Positions 1 to 8,314 of a stretch of DNA of 64,000 bases are shown here, one piece after another. This DNA comes from Candidatus Zhuqueibacterota bacterium. GTDB taxonomy: Bacteria; Zhuqueibacterota; Zhuqueibacteria; Zhuqueibacterales; Zhuqueibacteraceae. Each line of letters begins with the position of its first letter. The first letter of the stretch is position 1. The notes below the pieces were generated by a model that was not told the DNA's origin, did not search any database, and saw nothing but the letters and a program-made list of their open reading frames with translations. The translations under genes and the position numbers were made by a program. The DNA is taken from contig QEVD01000025.1 of NCBI GenBank assembly GCA_003576975.1, positions 1 to 64,000 on the forward strand, written 5' to 3'.

Positions 1-1336
1 GCGCATGCTCAAGCGCAAGGGCGTGCCGCATCAAGTGCTGAATGCGAAGTACCATCAACAGGAAGCGGAAATCATTTCGCGCGCGGGCGAGCCGGGCGCC
101 GTGACGATTGCCACCAACATGGCCGGTCGCGGCACGGATATCAAGCTGGGCCGGGGCGTTGTGGTTCACCCGAATTGTGCGTTAGTGCAGGCGAAGCCGA
201 ATCAAGAGGCCTGTCCGCATCTGCAAGAATACAAATGTTATGATAATGTGCCATGCGGTTTGCACATTATCGGCACGGAGCGGCACGAATCGCGGCGCAT
301 TGACCGGCAATTGCGCGGCCGCGTTGACCGGCAATTGCGCGGCCGCGCCGGCCGCCAGGGCGATCCCGGGTCCTCGCGTTTTTATCTCTCGCTGGAAGAT
401 GATTTGATGCGGCTCTTTGGCACGGATCGCATCGCCTCGGTGATGGATCGACTTGGCGTAGAAGATGGCGAAGTCATTACCCATCGCATGGTCACCCGCT
501 CGATCGAACGCGCGCAGAAGCGGGTCGAAGGCCACAATTTTTCGATTCGCAAGCATTTGCTCGAATACGACGATGTCATGAATCAGCAACGCGAAGTCGT
601 CTATGATCGCCGCGGCAATGCGCTGCGCGGTGAAAACCTGCGCGATGAAATTCTAGCGATCATTTCGAATTATGTCAGCGAGAGGGTGAATCTCTACGCC
701 TCCGGAGATCATCCAGATGAGTGGGATTGGGAGAGTTTGCAAAATGCTTTTCAAAAGGCGTTCCTGATGTTGATTCCCAACGAATTACGCAGCAAGCCGG
801 GAGTGGAGCGCTCCGAATTACAGGACGAATTGACGCGTCTGGCAACCGAAGTTTATGAACGCAAAGAAAAGCAGCTTACTCCGAAATTAATGCGCCAACT
901 GGAACGCTACGCCATGTTGCGCGCAATCGATGAAAAGTGGCGCGAGCATCTCTACGAAATGGATCAAATGAAAGAAGGCATTGGCTTGCGCGCCTACGGC
1001 CAAAAAGACCCGCTGATCGAATACAAAGGCGAAGGCTTTCGTATGTTCAAAGAGATGCTCGGCCAGATCGATGAGCAAGTGCTCGAGCTTGTCATTAAAG
1101 CGCAGTTGGCGGAACCACCGCCCATGCGCCGGCGTACACCTCCACAGATGACGACGGTGCATCAACCGTCCGCAGGCATGGGGTTCACTGCACGCAGCGG
1201 CGGCGCTATGCCGGCGCAAGCGCAACCTGCCGGCAAGCCGCAGCCGGTTGTGCTCGATCAAAAAATCGGGCGCAACGATCCCTGTCCATGCGGCAGCGGC
1301 AAAAAGTACAAGAAATGTCATGGCGCCGAAGCCTGA
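1..1336 (+). CDS. secA: Protein translocase subunit SecA, C-terminal part (cut by window start)
   Basis: This is the ATPase motor that pushes unfolded preproteins through SecYEG. The frame is open to the left edge, and the first visible residues ([20 protein letters not shown]) correspond to the second nucleotide-binding fold, so the gene begins outside the window. Visible in order: [29 protein letters not shown], the motif VI arginine-finger region [14 protein letters not shown], the helical scaffold ([49 protein letters not shown]), a Pro/Gln-rich linker, and a terminal SEC-C zinc motif ([14 protein letters not shown]). Two oddities: a four-Cys stretch (about fragment residues 58-84) before GLHII, and an exact 8-residue tandem repeat directly in front of GRAGRQGD. 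Family certain; function of this exact allele less so. Confidence 0.97.
   Translation, partial: RMLKRKGVPHQVLNAKYHQQEAEIISRAGEPGAVTIATNMAGRGTDIKLGRGVVVHPNCALVQAKPNQEACPHLQEYKCYDNVPCGLHIIGTERHESRRIDRQLRGRVDRQLRGRAGRQGDPGSSRFYLSLEDDLMRLFGTDRIASVMDRLGVEDGEVITHRMVTRSIERAQKRVEGHNFSIRKHLLEYDDVMNQQREVVYDRRGNALRGENLRDEILAIISNYVSERVNLYASGDHPDEWDWESLQNAFQKAFLMLIPNELRSKPGVERSELQDELTRLATEVYERKEKQLTPKLMRQLERYAMLRAIDEKWREHLYEMDQMKEGIGLRAYGQKDPLIEYKGEGFRMFKEMLGQIDEQVLELVIKAQLAEPPPMRRRTPPQMTTVHQPSAGMGFTARSGGAMPAQAQPAGKPQPVVLDQKIGRNDPCPCGSGKKYKKCHGAEA
300..347 (+). repeat. Perfect 24-bp tandem duplication inside secA
   Basis: Bases 300-323 and 324-347 are identical. The unit keeps frame and doubles the peptide DRQLRGRV/A immediately before AGRQGD, where SecA proteins normally have a single [16 protein letters not shown]. 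It lies in helicase motif VI, which carries ATP-contacting arginines. Confidence 0.95.
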
Positions 1337-1468
1337 TTACGGTCATTCACGTTTTATCGTCGTTCTCTGAAAAGTGTTGGACTATGTTCGTGATGAATCG
1401 AGAATGACACATGCCAAGAAAATTTCTGAGCATGACAGTTTTGAAATTTTTTGAGGCATGGTTCTGCC

Positions 1469-1483
1469 GCGGCTAGAAGCCGC
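1469..1483 (+). other. Small hairpin downstream of secA
   Basis: A GCGGC/GCCGC stem closed by a short AGAA-containing loop, followed by an A/T-rich run without a clean U-tract. It may be a weak terminator of secA, but the downstream sequence is not typical. The rest of 1337-1519 shows no gene. Confidence 0.3.
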
Positions 1484-1519
1484 AATAATTTAATATTCGC
1501 TAAAAAACGGTAAAACCTC

Positions 1520-1547
1520 TTGCTTTTCGAAATTTTTTTCGTAGATT
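1520..1547 (+). promoter_or_regulatory. Candidate sigma-70 promoter for smg
   Basis: TTGCTT (1520-1525), a 16-nt spacer and TAGATT (1542-1547), about 35 nt upstream of the smg Shine-Dalgarno sequence. Pattern match only. Confidence 0.4.
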
Positions 1548-1595
1548 GCCGCCAACTTGAACGGAGAAGTCAGGGGGTTTTGGAGGAATATATTA

Positions 1596-2063
1596 ATGAA
1601 TGAGCGCGTCGTCGAGATTTTGGTTTATATCATGGCCGAAATCCGCGGCAAAAAATCCAATCCTGAGCGTCTCGAGTTGATCTCCCGCGATCTCCTCCAG
1701 CGCGGTTACTCGCAGACCGAAATCAGCTTCGCCTTCTCCTGGTTATTCGAGCGCTACGAAAACGAATCCGAAGAGTTACTGTACAGCGCCGGCTCGACAC
1801 GGCCAGGCTCCTTTCGCATTCTCCACGACGCCGAACGCGCGATTATTTCCTCGGAAGCCTACGGTTACCTGCTGCAACTCAAACAATTGCGCCTGCTCAA
1901 TGATCTTGAGATGGAGCATGTGATCGAGCGCGCCATGATGGCGGGCGTGTCCAGCATTTCGCTGGCGGACATCAAGACCCTCGTGGCTCATCACTGGTTC
2001 AACGCTGAGGGCTCGCATGAGAAAGCCTTTGTGTGGTTTGAAGACAAGCATGTTATTCATTGA
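1596..2063 (+). CDS. smg: Smg/DUF494 family protein
   Basis: A 155-residue helical protein (MNERVVEILVYIMAEIRGKK at the N-terminus, then a hydrophobic, charged helical body) resembling the DUF494/Smg family, whose molecular function is not established. The ATG at 1596 is chosen because GGAGG lies at 1582-1586 with 9-nt spacing; the frame is open further up to 1557 but without family similarity. In many bacteria smg is next to topA and dprA, and here topA follows by about 240 bp, which supports the call. Soluble and cytoplasmic: no signal peptide or membrane segment. No zinc-binding or catalytic motif is visible. Confidence 0.8.
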   Translation: MNERVVEILVYIMAEIRGKKSNPERLELISRDLLQRGYSQTEISFAFSWLFERYENESEELLYSAGSTRPGSFRILHDAERAIISSEAYGYLLQLKQLRLLNDLEMEHVIERAMMAGVSSISLADIKTLVAHHWFNAEGSHEKAFVWFEDKHVIH

Positions 2064-2075
2064 GTCAAATTGCCA

Positions 2076-2093
2076 GATCGGCGCGCGCCGATC
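2076..2093. repeat. Perfect 18-bp palindrome between smg and topA
   Basis: GATCGGCGC directly followed by its reverse complement, with no loop. No U-tract follows, so it is not a standard terminator. It could be a protein-binding site or a cruciform. The rest of 2064-2301 contains no recognisable gene. Confidence 0.5.
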
Positions 2094-2301
2094 GTTCCTT
2101 TCCATCGGGCACGCCTCTTTGCCAACGCAAACTACCGTTGCGTTCTTGTTGAAATGCTGGCCCTCGCCATTCTCGCGCACCCTATCAAGTAAACTTTTGT
2201 TTTAATCAAAGTCGTACGAGTCTTTTCTGGATGCGCATGCGTCCGGAGATCGTTGGATGTTTATTTCACCTAAATCGAACAAGGTCGTTGCAAGGTTAGA
2301 C

Positions 2302-4557
2302 ATGGCAAAAGCACTAGTTATAGTAGAATCGGTTGCAAAAACGAAAACGATTGGAAAATTTTTAGGCAAGGATTTTACCGTCAAATCGTCGGTTGGCCAT
2401 ATCAAGGATTTACCCAAACAGCGGTTGGCGGTGGCGGTTGACGATGGCTTCGAGCCGGAATACATCACCATTCGCGGCAAGGGCAAGGTTTTGACCGAAT
2501 TGCGCAAGGTCGCTTCCGATGTTGATAAAGTTTTTATCGCCACCGACCCGGACCGTGAAGGCGAAGCTATTGCGCGCCATCTCGCGGATGAGATCGCAAC
2601 GCGCAACGAGAATATTTTTCGCGTGCGCTTCAATGAGATCACCGAAAAGGCCGTGAAAGAAGCGCTGCATGCGCCCATGCCGATCGATGATAATCTCGTG
2701 GACGCCCAAAAAGCGCGTCGCGTCGTGGATCGCCTGGTCGGCTATCAAGTCAGCCCGCTGTTGTGGCGTACAATTTTTCGCGGGTTGAGTGCGGGCCGCG
2801 TGCAGTCGGTTGCGCTGCGCCTCATTTGCGAGCGCGAAGCTTTGATTGACGCCTTCGTGCCCGAAGAATATTGGACGATTGCCGCCGAGTTGAAAGGCAA
2901 GAAAACCTCGCCGTTTCTCGCGAACCTCGTCAAAATCGATGATAAAAAACCGGAATTGCACAGTGAAAGCGAGGCGCAAACGATTGCCGGCGAGTTGCGC
3001 AATCAAGAGTTCAAAGTAGCCGAGATTAAAAAGAAAAAAGTGAACCGGCAGCCGGCCCCGCCGTTCACCACCAGCACGATGCAGCAAGAGGCCTCAAAAC
3101 GTCTGGGCTTCTCCGCGAAACGGATTATGATCATCGCGCAGCAACTGTACGAAGGCATCGAGCTGGGCGAAGAGGGCAGCGTCGGCTTGATTACGTACAT
3201 GCGTACGGACTCGATTCGCGTCGCCGAGGAAGCCGTGCAAGCCGTGCGCGAATTGATCGCGCGCGATTACGGCATGGAGTATTTGCCCAAAACCCCGCCC
3301 AAATATAAAGCCAAAGCCGGCGCGCAGGATGCGCACGAGGCCATACGCCCGACGGTGATGAAACATTCACCCAAGTCGATCAAGAAATTTCTCACCGAGG
3401 AACAATTCAAACTTTATGAATTGATTTGGCAACGTTTCTTAGCCAGCCAGATGGAAGCCGCGGTTTATGATCAAACCTCGATCGACATCACGGCAGGCCG
3501 GTTTTTATTGCGTGTATCAGGCTCGGTGATTGTCTTTCGCGGTTTTTTGCAAGCTTATGACGATTTCCGCGATAAAGATGAAGACGAAGAGAACGGCGAA
3601 AACTCGAACGTGCCGACCGCGCTCACCGTCGGCGAGATTCTAGCGCTGCTCGATCTTCACCCGGAGCAGCATTTTACCAAGCCGCCGGCGCGATACAGCG
3701 AAAGCAGCTTGATCAAGGAACTCGATGCTTTGGGCATCGGCCGCCCGAGCACGTATGCCATGATTATCAGCACGCTGACCGCGCGAAAATATGTGGACAA
3801 GCAAGGCCGCCAGCTCGCGCCGACCGAGTTGGGCAAAACCGTCAACAAGATCCTCATCCGGCAATTCCCGAAAATTTTCAATGTCGAGTTCACCGCATTC
3901 ATGGAAGATGAACTGGATAAAATTGAAACCGGGAAAAAAGATTTTAGTGAAGTCGTGCAGGAGTTTTATCAGCCGTTCAATCGCGCGGTAACAGAAGCAG
4001 AAGCGCGCAAAGACGACATCAAAGATGAACTGCAAGAGACGACGGATGAACTTTGCCCGAAATGCAACAATCCGTTGATCATTCGGTGGGGCCGCAATGG
4101 CCGCTTTATGGCGTGCAGCAGTTATCCCGAATGCAAATTCACGCGCCCGCTTGATGTGCAAGAGGTCGCGACCGGCGAGATTTGCGAAAACTGCGGCAAA
4201 GAGATGGTGGTCAAAGTCGGCCGTTACGGCCGCTTCATCGCGTGCAGCGGTTATCCTGACTGCAAAACGGCAAAACCGTACCCGATCGGGATGGCCTGTC
4301 CGAAAGACGGTGGTATTGGGCAAATTGTGGAACGCCGCTCGAAACGCGGCAAAACATTTTATGGGTGCAGCCGCTATCCGGACTGCGATTTTGTGACGTG
4401 GAATAAGCCGCTAAAAATGACATGTCCGGAGTGCGGCAATTCCTACACGGAAGAACGCTATACGCAAGCCAAAGGCCTGCACATTCGCTGCCCCAAGTGC
4501 AAACATGAGCTTGAATCCGCGCCCAATGAAGACTACTTCGAACCTGCCGCTGGCTGA
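2302..4557 (+). CDS. topA: DNA topoisomerase I (type IA)
   Basis: Relaxes negatively supercoiled DNA through a 5'-phosphotyrosyl intermediate. From the chosen start the protein has 751 residues. It opens with the Toprim fold (MAKALVIVESVAKTKTIGKF; acidic DPDREGE near 82-88), then the topoisomerase core with the active-site Tyr near 299 in GLITYMRTDS. Four C-terminal Cys4 zinc ribbons follow (pairs CPKCN/CSSYPEC, CENCG/CSGYPDC, CPKDG-type/CSRYPDC, CPECG/CPKC). The third begins with a single Cys, so it may bind zinc poorly. Start choice: ATG 2302 matches where the family begins. An in-frame ATG at 2257 has a better Shine-Dalgarno (GGAG 2245-2248) and would add 15 unconserved residues, so it remains possible. 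xerC overlaps the 3' end. Confidence 0.96.
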   Translation: MAKALVIVESVAKTKTIGKFLGKDFTVKSSVGHIKDLPKQRLAVAVDDGFEPEYITIRGKGKVLTELRKVASDVDKVFIATDPDREGEAIARHLADEIATRNENIFRVRFNEITEKAVKEALHAPMPIDDNLVDAQKARRVVDRLVGYQVSPLLWRTIFRGLSAGRVQSVALRLICEREALIDAFVPEEYWTIAAELKGKKTSPFLANLVKIDDKKPELHSESEAQTIAGELRNQEFKVAEIKKKKVNRQPAPPFTTSTMQQEASKRLGFSAKRIMIIAQQLYEGIELGEEGSVGLITYMRTDSIRVAEEAVQAVRELIARDYGMEYLPKTPPKYKAKAGAQDAHEAIRPTVMKHSPKSIKKFLTEEQFKLYELIWQRFLASQMEAAVYDQTSIDITAGRFLLRVSGSVIVFRGFLQAYDDFRDKDEDEENGENSNVPTALTVGEILALLDLHPEQHFTKPPARYSESSLIKELDALGIGRPSTYAMIISTLTARKYVDKQGRQLAPTELGKTVNKILIRQFPKIFNVEFTAFMEDELDKIETGKKDFSEVVQEFYQPFNRAVTEAEARKDDIKDELQETTDELCPKCNNPLIIRWGRNGRFMACSSYPECKFTRPLDVQEVATGEICENCGKEMVVKVGRYGRFIACSGYPDCKTAKPYPIGMACPKDGGIGQIVERRSKRGKTFYGCSRYPDCDFVTWNKPLKMTCPECGNSYTEERYTQAKGLHIRCPKCKHELESAPNEDYFEPAAG

Positions 4558-5536
4558 TCATTTCCGGCAGCAGGTGGATAACTTTTTGCTCTTTCTCCGT
4601 TCCGAACGCCGCGCTGCGCCGCGCACGCTTGAAACACGTGAAGGTGATTTGGCTCATTTCGGAGAGTTCCTGGGTGAAGAGCCTGATATTGCCAAAATTT
4701 CACGCGCTGTGGTCAGGCGATATTTAAGTTCGCTTTCACAAGCCGGACTGGCGCCGGCAACGATCAATCGCAAGCTTGTAAGTGTGAGGATTTTTTTTGC
4801 TTTTTTGGTGCGCGAAGGCCTGATGTCGAACAATCCGGCGGCGAATCTTGTTTCATTAAAGGAGCCAAAGCGCTTGCCGAAATTTCTGACGGCAGATGCC
4901 CTGCTCAAAGCGTTGCGCCTGCCGAATCTCACACAAGCAGAAGGCGTGCGCGATCGCGCAATTTTGGAGTTGTTTTATGGCGCGGGTTTGCGCCGGCAGG
5001 AATTGGTCGAGCTTAATATCGAAGCGCTTGATTTCTCAAATTTGCAGATACGTGTGTTGGGCAAACGCGCGAAAGAACGAATTGCGCCGATGGGCCGCGC
5101 TGTAAGACTGGCGTTGCTCGAATGGCTGCGCGTGCGGGAGTCCATAAAACAAGCCGCGGATGAAAAAGCGCTTTTTCTCAATCAGCACGGTGAGCGCATG
5201 TCCGCAATGCAAGTTTATCAAGCCGTGCGGCGCTATCTTACACAAGTTGCCGATAGCGACAAGGCGCACCCACACGTGTTGCGGCACAGCTTTGCGACGC
5301 ATTTGCTCGACGAAGGCGCGGATTTGATGGCGGTGAAAGAATTGTTGGGGCACAGCAGTCTGAGCACGACGCAAGTGTACACCCACGTCACAGCAGAACG
5401 CTTGAAAAAAGTTTATCAGTTGGCGCATCCGCGCGCGCAGGCGGGAAGAGCAGCCGGGGCGCCTGCGGCCGCGCAGCAGCAAACCACAACAAGCCGGAGC
5501 AGCGGCAAAACTCTTTCCAAAGAAAAGTCGTCTTAA
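4526..5536 (+). CDS. xerC: Tyrosine recombinase XerC/XerD family
   Basis: Site-specific recombinase of the chromosome-dimer resolution type. N-terminal SAM-like core-binding domain (LADHFRQQVDNFLLFLRSER) and C-terminal catalytic domain. The full catalytic set is visible: R156 (GAGLRRQEL), K180 (VLGKRAKER), H250 and R253 (HPHVLRH), H276 (LLGHSS) and nucleophile Y285 (TTQVYTHVT), numbered from the ATG at 4526. The 3' end adds an unusual low-complexity tail rich in Ala, Gln, Thr and Ser (about the last 35 residues). The start lies inside topA (overlap 32 nt, or 53 nt if the in-frame ATG at 4505 is used), suggesting translational coupling. XerC versus XerD cannot be settled from sequence alone; topA linkage resembles the Firmicute topA-xerC/codV order. 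Confidence 0.88.
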   Translation: MKTTSNLPLADHFRQQVDNFLLFLRSERRAAPRTLETREGDLAHFGEFLGEEPDIAKISRAVVRRYLSSLSQAGLAPATINRKLVSVRIFFAFLVREGLMSNNPAANLVSLKEPKRLPKFLTADALLKALRLPNLTQAEGVRDRAILELFYGAGLRRQELVELNIEALDFSNLQIRVLGKRAKERIAPMGRAVRLALLEWLRVRESIKQAADEKALFLNQHGERMSAMQVYQAVRRYLTQVADSDKAHPHVLRHSFATHLLDEGADLMAVKELLGHSSLSTTQVYTHVTAERLKKVYQLAHPRAQAGRAAGAPAAAQQQTTTSRSSGKTLSKEKSS

Positions 5537-5703
5537 CCTGTGGCACAGCGAAACACACAAAATAATCAAGGAGGCTTATCGGAATTCTTGAAATGTGCTG
5601 TTTTTGCCTGCACTCACCCTTCAACAGGATGACAGGACAGATCAATCAATCCATGCTTGGAGGTCTGTATTCTCCTCGAACCCCTATTTTTAAGGAGGCA
5701 GCA

Positions 5704-6042
5704 ATGAAACTCCACATCACGGCCCGCCATTTTACCGCGCCTGAACCTCTGAAAGCATTTGTCCGGCAAGAGGTCGCCCGATTGGAGAAGTATTACGATG
5801 GCATCATCGAAGGAGAAGTGATTCTTTCGTGGGAGAAACAAACGCAGGTGGCGGAAGTATTGCTGAAAGTGTATGGTCAACGATTGGCGGCCACGGAAAA
5901 GAGCGAGAATATCCGAAAATCGATTACCCTTGCGGTTGACAAGCTTGAACGGCAGGTGAAGAAATATAAAGAACGCCTGCACAAGCGCGGCAATGGCAAA
6001 GCAGAACGAGAATTTGACGCGCGCAGAGTTGCGGCAATGTAA
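5704..6042 (+). CDS. hpf: Ribosome hibernation-promoting factor, short form
   Basis: Binds the 30S decoding region of idle ribosomes in stationary phase. The 112-residue protein (MKLHITARHFTAPEPLKAFV) has the beta-alpha-beta fold pattern of HPF/YfiA, including conserved KLERQVKKYKERLHKR near residues 79-94. It lacks the C-terminal dimerisation domain of long HPF, so it is the short type. AAGGAGG just upstream at normal spacing fixes the start at 5704; the frame is open to 5593 but that part is unconserved. A strong terminator follows, and hprK is next. In Proteobacteria hpf also lies beside PTS genes, so the hpf-hprK pairing is a familiar link between carbon state and ribosome silencing. Confidence 0.92.
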   Translation: MKLHITARHFTAPEPLKAFVRQEVARLEKYYDGIIEGEVILSWEKQTQVAEVLLKVYGQRLAATEKSENIRKSITLAVDKLERQVKKYKERLHKRGNGKAEREFDARRVAAM

Positions 6043-6054
6043 AACCGATTGTGA

Positions 6055-6093
6055 CATGAAAGCTGCTCGATCTTCGAGCAGCTTTCATGTTTT
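6055..6093 (+). terminator. Rho-independent terminator after hpf
   Basis: Perfect 16-bp stem (6055-6070 with 6074-6089), 3-nt loop TCT and a short T-run at 6090-6093. Confidence 0.88.
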
Positions 6094-6179
6094 GCACGAG
6101 TAGAGAACGACTTTCTTGAAGAAACCCGCGAAGAGCATATCTCTTTTCAATCACCTGATTTCGGCGCAGGAGTAGATCG

Positions 6180-7160
6180 ATGGAAAATCTCACCGTCGGT
6201 ACCCTTTACAACGAAACACACACACGGTTATTGCTCGAGATTGTCAACGGCACGTACAGTTTCCGGCGCGTCGTCAAAGACGCCGATTTGCACCGTCCCG
6301 GACTGGCGCTTTCCGGTTTCACCAAAGTTTTTACCTATGATCGCGTGCAAATTCTCGGCAATACGGAGTTGCGCTATTTGGACGAGATGACGCCGCACGA
6401 ACGGATGAAGACTCTCAAGCCCGTGTTGAATTTCGATATCCCGTGTCTCATCGTTACCGATGATAACCGCCCGCCTCACGAGATGGTGGAATTGGCGAAC
6501 AAGCGCGGCATTACGATTTTTCGCACCTCGCTCAAGACCACCAAGCTGACGCATTTGCTGGGCGAATATCTTGATGAAAAGTTCGCGCCCAAAATTACAG
6601 TGCATGGCTCGCTCGTTGACGTCTATGGCATCGGCGTGCTCTTCACGGGACGCAGCGGCATCGGCAAAAGCGAAATTGCGCTGGATCTTGTTGAACGCGG
6701 CCATCGTCTGGTCGCAGATGACGTCGTGCAAATCAGCCGCAAAGCCGCCGGCATTCTGATTGGGCAGGGCACGGAACTGCTGCAGCATCACATGGAAATC
6801 CGCGGCCTTGGCATTATCGACGTGCGCAGCATTTTCGGCATTCGCTCGATCCGAGCACAGAAGCGTATCGAGGTCGAAGTGCATCTGGAAGAGTGGGATA
6901 GCAAAGAAGATTATGAGCGCATCGGCATTGATGAACAAAAAACTACCATTTTGGAAGTTGAAATGCCGTATGTCAAATTGCCGATTTTTCCCGGAAAGAA
7001 CATCACAGTAATTGCGGAAGTCATCGCGCTCAATCAATTGCTCAAAATCGCCGGGCATCATATGGCGCGCGAGTTCAACGAAAAGCTTGTGCGCAAAATT
7101 CAGGAGCGGTCGGAAGATCATATTGAATTGGAAAAATATCTGCAGCGCGATTTTGAGTAA
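6180..7160 (+). CDS. hprK: HPr kinase/phosphorylase
   Basis: Phosphorylates and dephosphorylates HPr on a serine, the switch of PTS-linked carbon control in Firmicutes and of related regulatory PTS systems in Gram-negatives. The 326-residue protein shows the N-terminal HPrK domain, the P-loop GRSGIGKS (157-164), the neighbouring His142 (VHGS), acidic ADDVV (179-183) and the family signature EIRGLGIIDVRSIFG (206-220). GGAG upstream of ATG 6180 supports the start. No HPr or EI gene is visible here, so its partner must lie elsewhere. It follows hpf after a terminator, so it probably has its own promoter. Confidence 0.96.
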   Translation: MENLTVGTLYNETHTRLLLEIVNGTYSFRRVVKDADLHRPGLALSGFTKVFTYDRVQILGNTELRYLDEMTPHERMKTLKPVLNFDIPCLIVTDDNRPPHEMVELANKRGITIFRTSLKTTKLTHLLGEYLDEKFAPKITVHGSLVDVYGIGVLFTGRSGIGKSEIALDLVERGHRLVADDVVQISRKAAGILIGQGTELLQHHMEIRGLGIIDVRSIFGIRSIRAQKRIEVEVHLEEWDSKEDYERIGIDEQKTTILEVEMPYVKLPIFPGKNITVIAEVIALNQLLKIAGHHMAREFNEKLVRKIQERSEDHIELEKYLQRDFE

Positions 7161-7590
7161 AAATTATCTCACTTGCTTTTTAGGCTTTGTTTATTTAGAT
7201 TCTCGGTCAATTTGAAAGGCCGCCAAGCTGAATTGCCCGGAGTCAAGAGGAAAAAGCGTAGAAGAGTTTGCGCATTGCACTTCAATCTCCCCCGTTTTGC
7301 TGGTCGCTTCTCTACAAGCGATAACTCTTCAAAAGGATAGTCGTTATCCCTGGCATCACCTCGCTCGATAAGAATATCTTTCAGCTTGCAGCACGAACGC
7401 CCCGGTTGCAGTTTTCGCACAATTGATTCGGCTACCGATTGTTTGTGTGGCAGGCCGGTGTGTTATGGCGTGCGGCTTAACCGTAAAATTAGGGCGCCGT
7501 ACCCGAGGTTTGAGAAAATATACTTGCACCTGGTGCAAGTCAAAATGTGAGGCACTTTTCACACATATTAACTTTTAGGAGGTAATTTTT
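7161..7590. other. Intergenic region, no gene seen
   Basis: About 430 bp between hprK and the lipoprotein gene. Short open frames here lack ribosome sites and resemble no family. The only notable structure is the palindrome at 7522-7540. The Shine-Dalgarno GGAGG of the next gene is near 7578. Confidence 0.5.
7522..7540. promoter_or_regulatory. Operator-like 9-1-9 palindrome
   Basis: ACTTGCACC, T, GGTGCAAGT: a perfect inverted repeat with one central base, 50 bp upstream of the lipoprotein ATG. Size and symmetry fit a dimeric repressor site. No T-tract follows, so a terminator is unlikely. Confidence 0.45.
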
Positions 7591-8196
7591 ATGAAGGCCA
7601 AGACTCTTTTGAGTTCTCTCGGCATCGTGATGTTGCTGTTTGTGATGGGCTGCAAAGAACCGCCCACGCAGCTATTGACAGACGCAGATGCGGCGATGCA
7701 AGCGGCGCAAACCGCTGAGGCGAATCGCTACGCCGCGGATTTATTCAACGCCGCGAAAGACTCCTTGAGTGCCGCGCAAGCTGAGGTGGAACAACAGAAT
7801 TCCAAGTTTGCGCTGATGCGCAACTATGATCGCGCTGCCGCCTTGTTGAACTCGGCCGTTGCCGCATTCAACTCAGCCAAAGATGCCGCTGCCACCAACA
7901 AGGAAACCGTGAAAGCGGAAGCGGAAGCCTTGATTGCCCAAGTTACGACCAAAATCGAAGACGCCAAAAAATTGATGGCCAAGGCGCCCAAGGGCAAAGA
8001 GGGCAAAGCTGCTCTGGAATTGATTCAGGGCGACATCAATGCCGTGGAATCCGGTTTGAGTGAAGCGCAAACGGCGCTGACCGGCGGTGATTTTCTGACG
8101 GCCCGCGACAAAGTGCAAGCCGCGGCGAGCAAAATCGACTCCGTGATCGGCGAATTGGAAAGCGCAATCGGTAAAAAAATGGGTGCACGTAGCTAA
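7591..8196 (+). CDS. DUF4398-like lipoprotein
   Basis: A 201-residue exported lipoprotein. The signal peptide ends in the lipobox FVMGC, so Cys21 would be lipidated. The rest is a long Ala-rich helical region: first a DUF4398-like segment (DAAMQAAQTAEANRYAADLF), then regularly spaced Lys/Glu/Ala helices with coiled-coil character. No catalytic motif. GGAGG at good spacing supports the ATG. A related Ala-rich segment occurs inside the L,D-transpeptidase encoded next (about residues 123-200), so the two proteins may share a periplasmic role or interact. Exact function unknown. Confidence 0.8.
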   Translation: MKAKTLLSSLGIVMLLFVMGCKEPPTQLLTDADAAMQAAQTAEANRYAADLFNAAKDSLSAAQAEVEQQNSKFALMRNYDRAAALLNSAVAAFNSAKDAAATNKETVKAEAEALIAQVTTKIEDAKKLMAKAPKGKEGKAALELIQGDINAVESGLSEAQTALTGGDFLTARDKVQAAASKIDSVIGELESAIGKKMGARS

Positions 8197-8226
8197 CGGA
8201 TTATCTCTGTCAATTCCCCATTTCTG

Positions 8227-8289
8227 CCTCGACCGGCGATTGTATTTGACCTCAAACAGGTACAACATTTGATCGCCGGCCGAGGTTTT
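8227..8289 (+). terminator. Terminator-like long hairpin after the lipoprotein gene
   Basis: CCTCGACCGGCGAT (8227-8240) pairs with ATCGCCGGCCGAGG (8272-8285) apart from one mismatch, with a loop of about 31 nt and TTTT after the stem. Confidence 0.7.
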
Positions 8290-8314
8290 CTATTTGTAAA
8301 GCGTATCCTCCCGT

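Noticed and set aside
182-589. Minus-strand open frame within secA
   Set aside because: Lies antisense to a strong gene, no ribosome site and no family similarity.
2410-3087. 225-codon minus-strand open frame within topA
   Set aside because: Codon pattern mirrors the GC structure of topA on the other strand; no signature.
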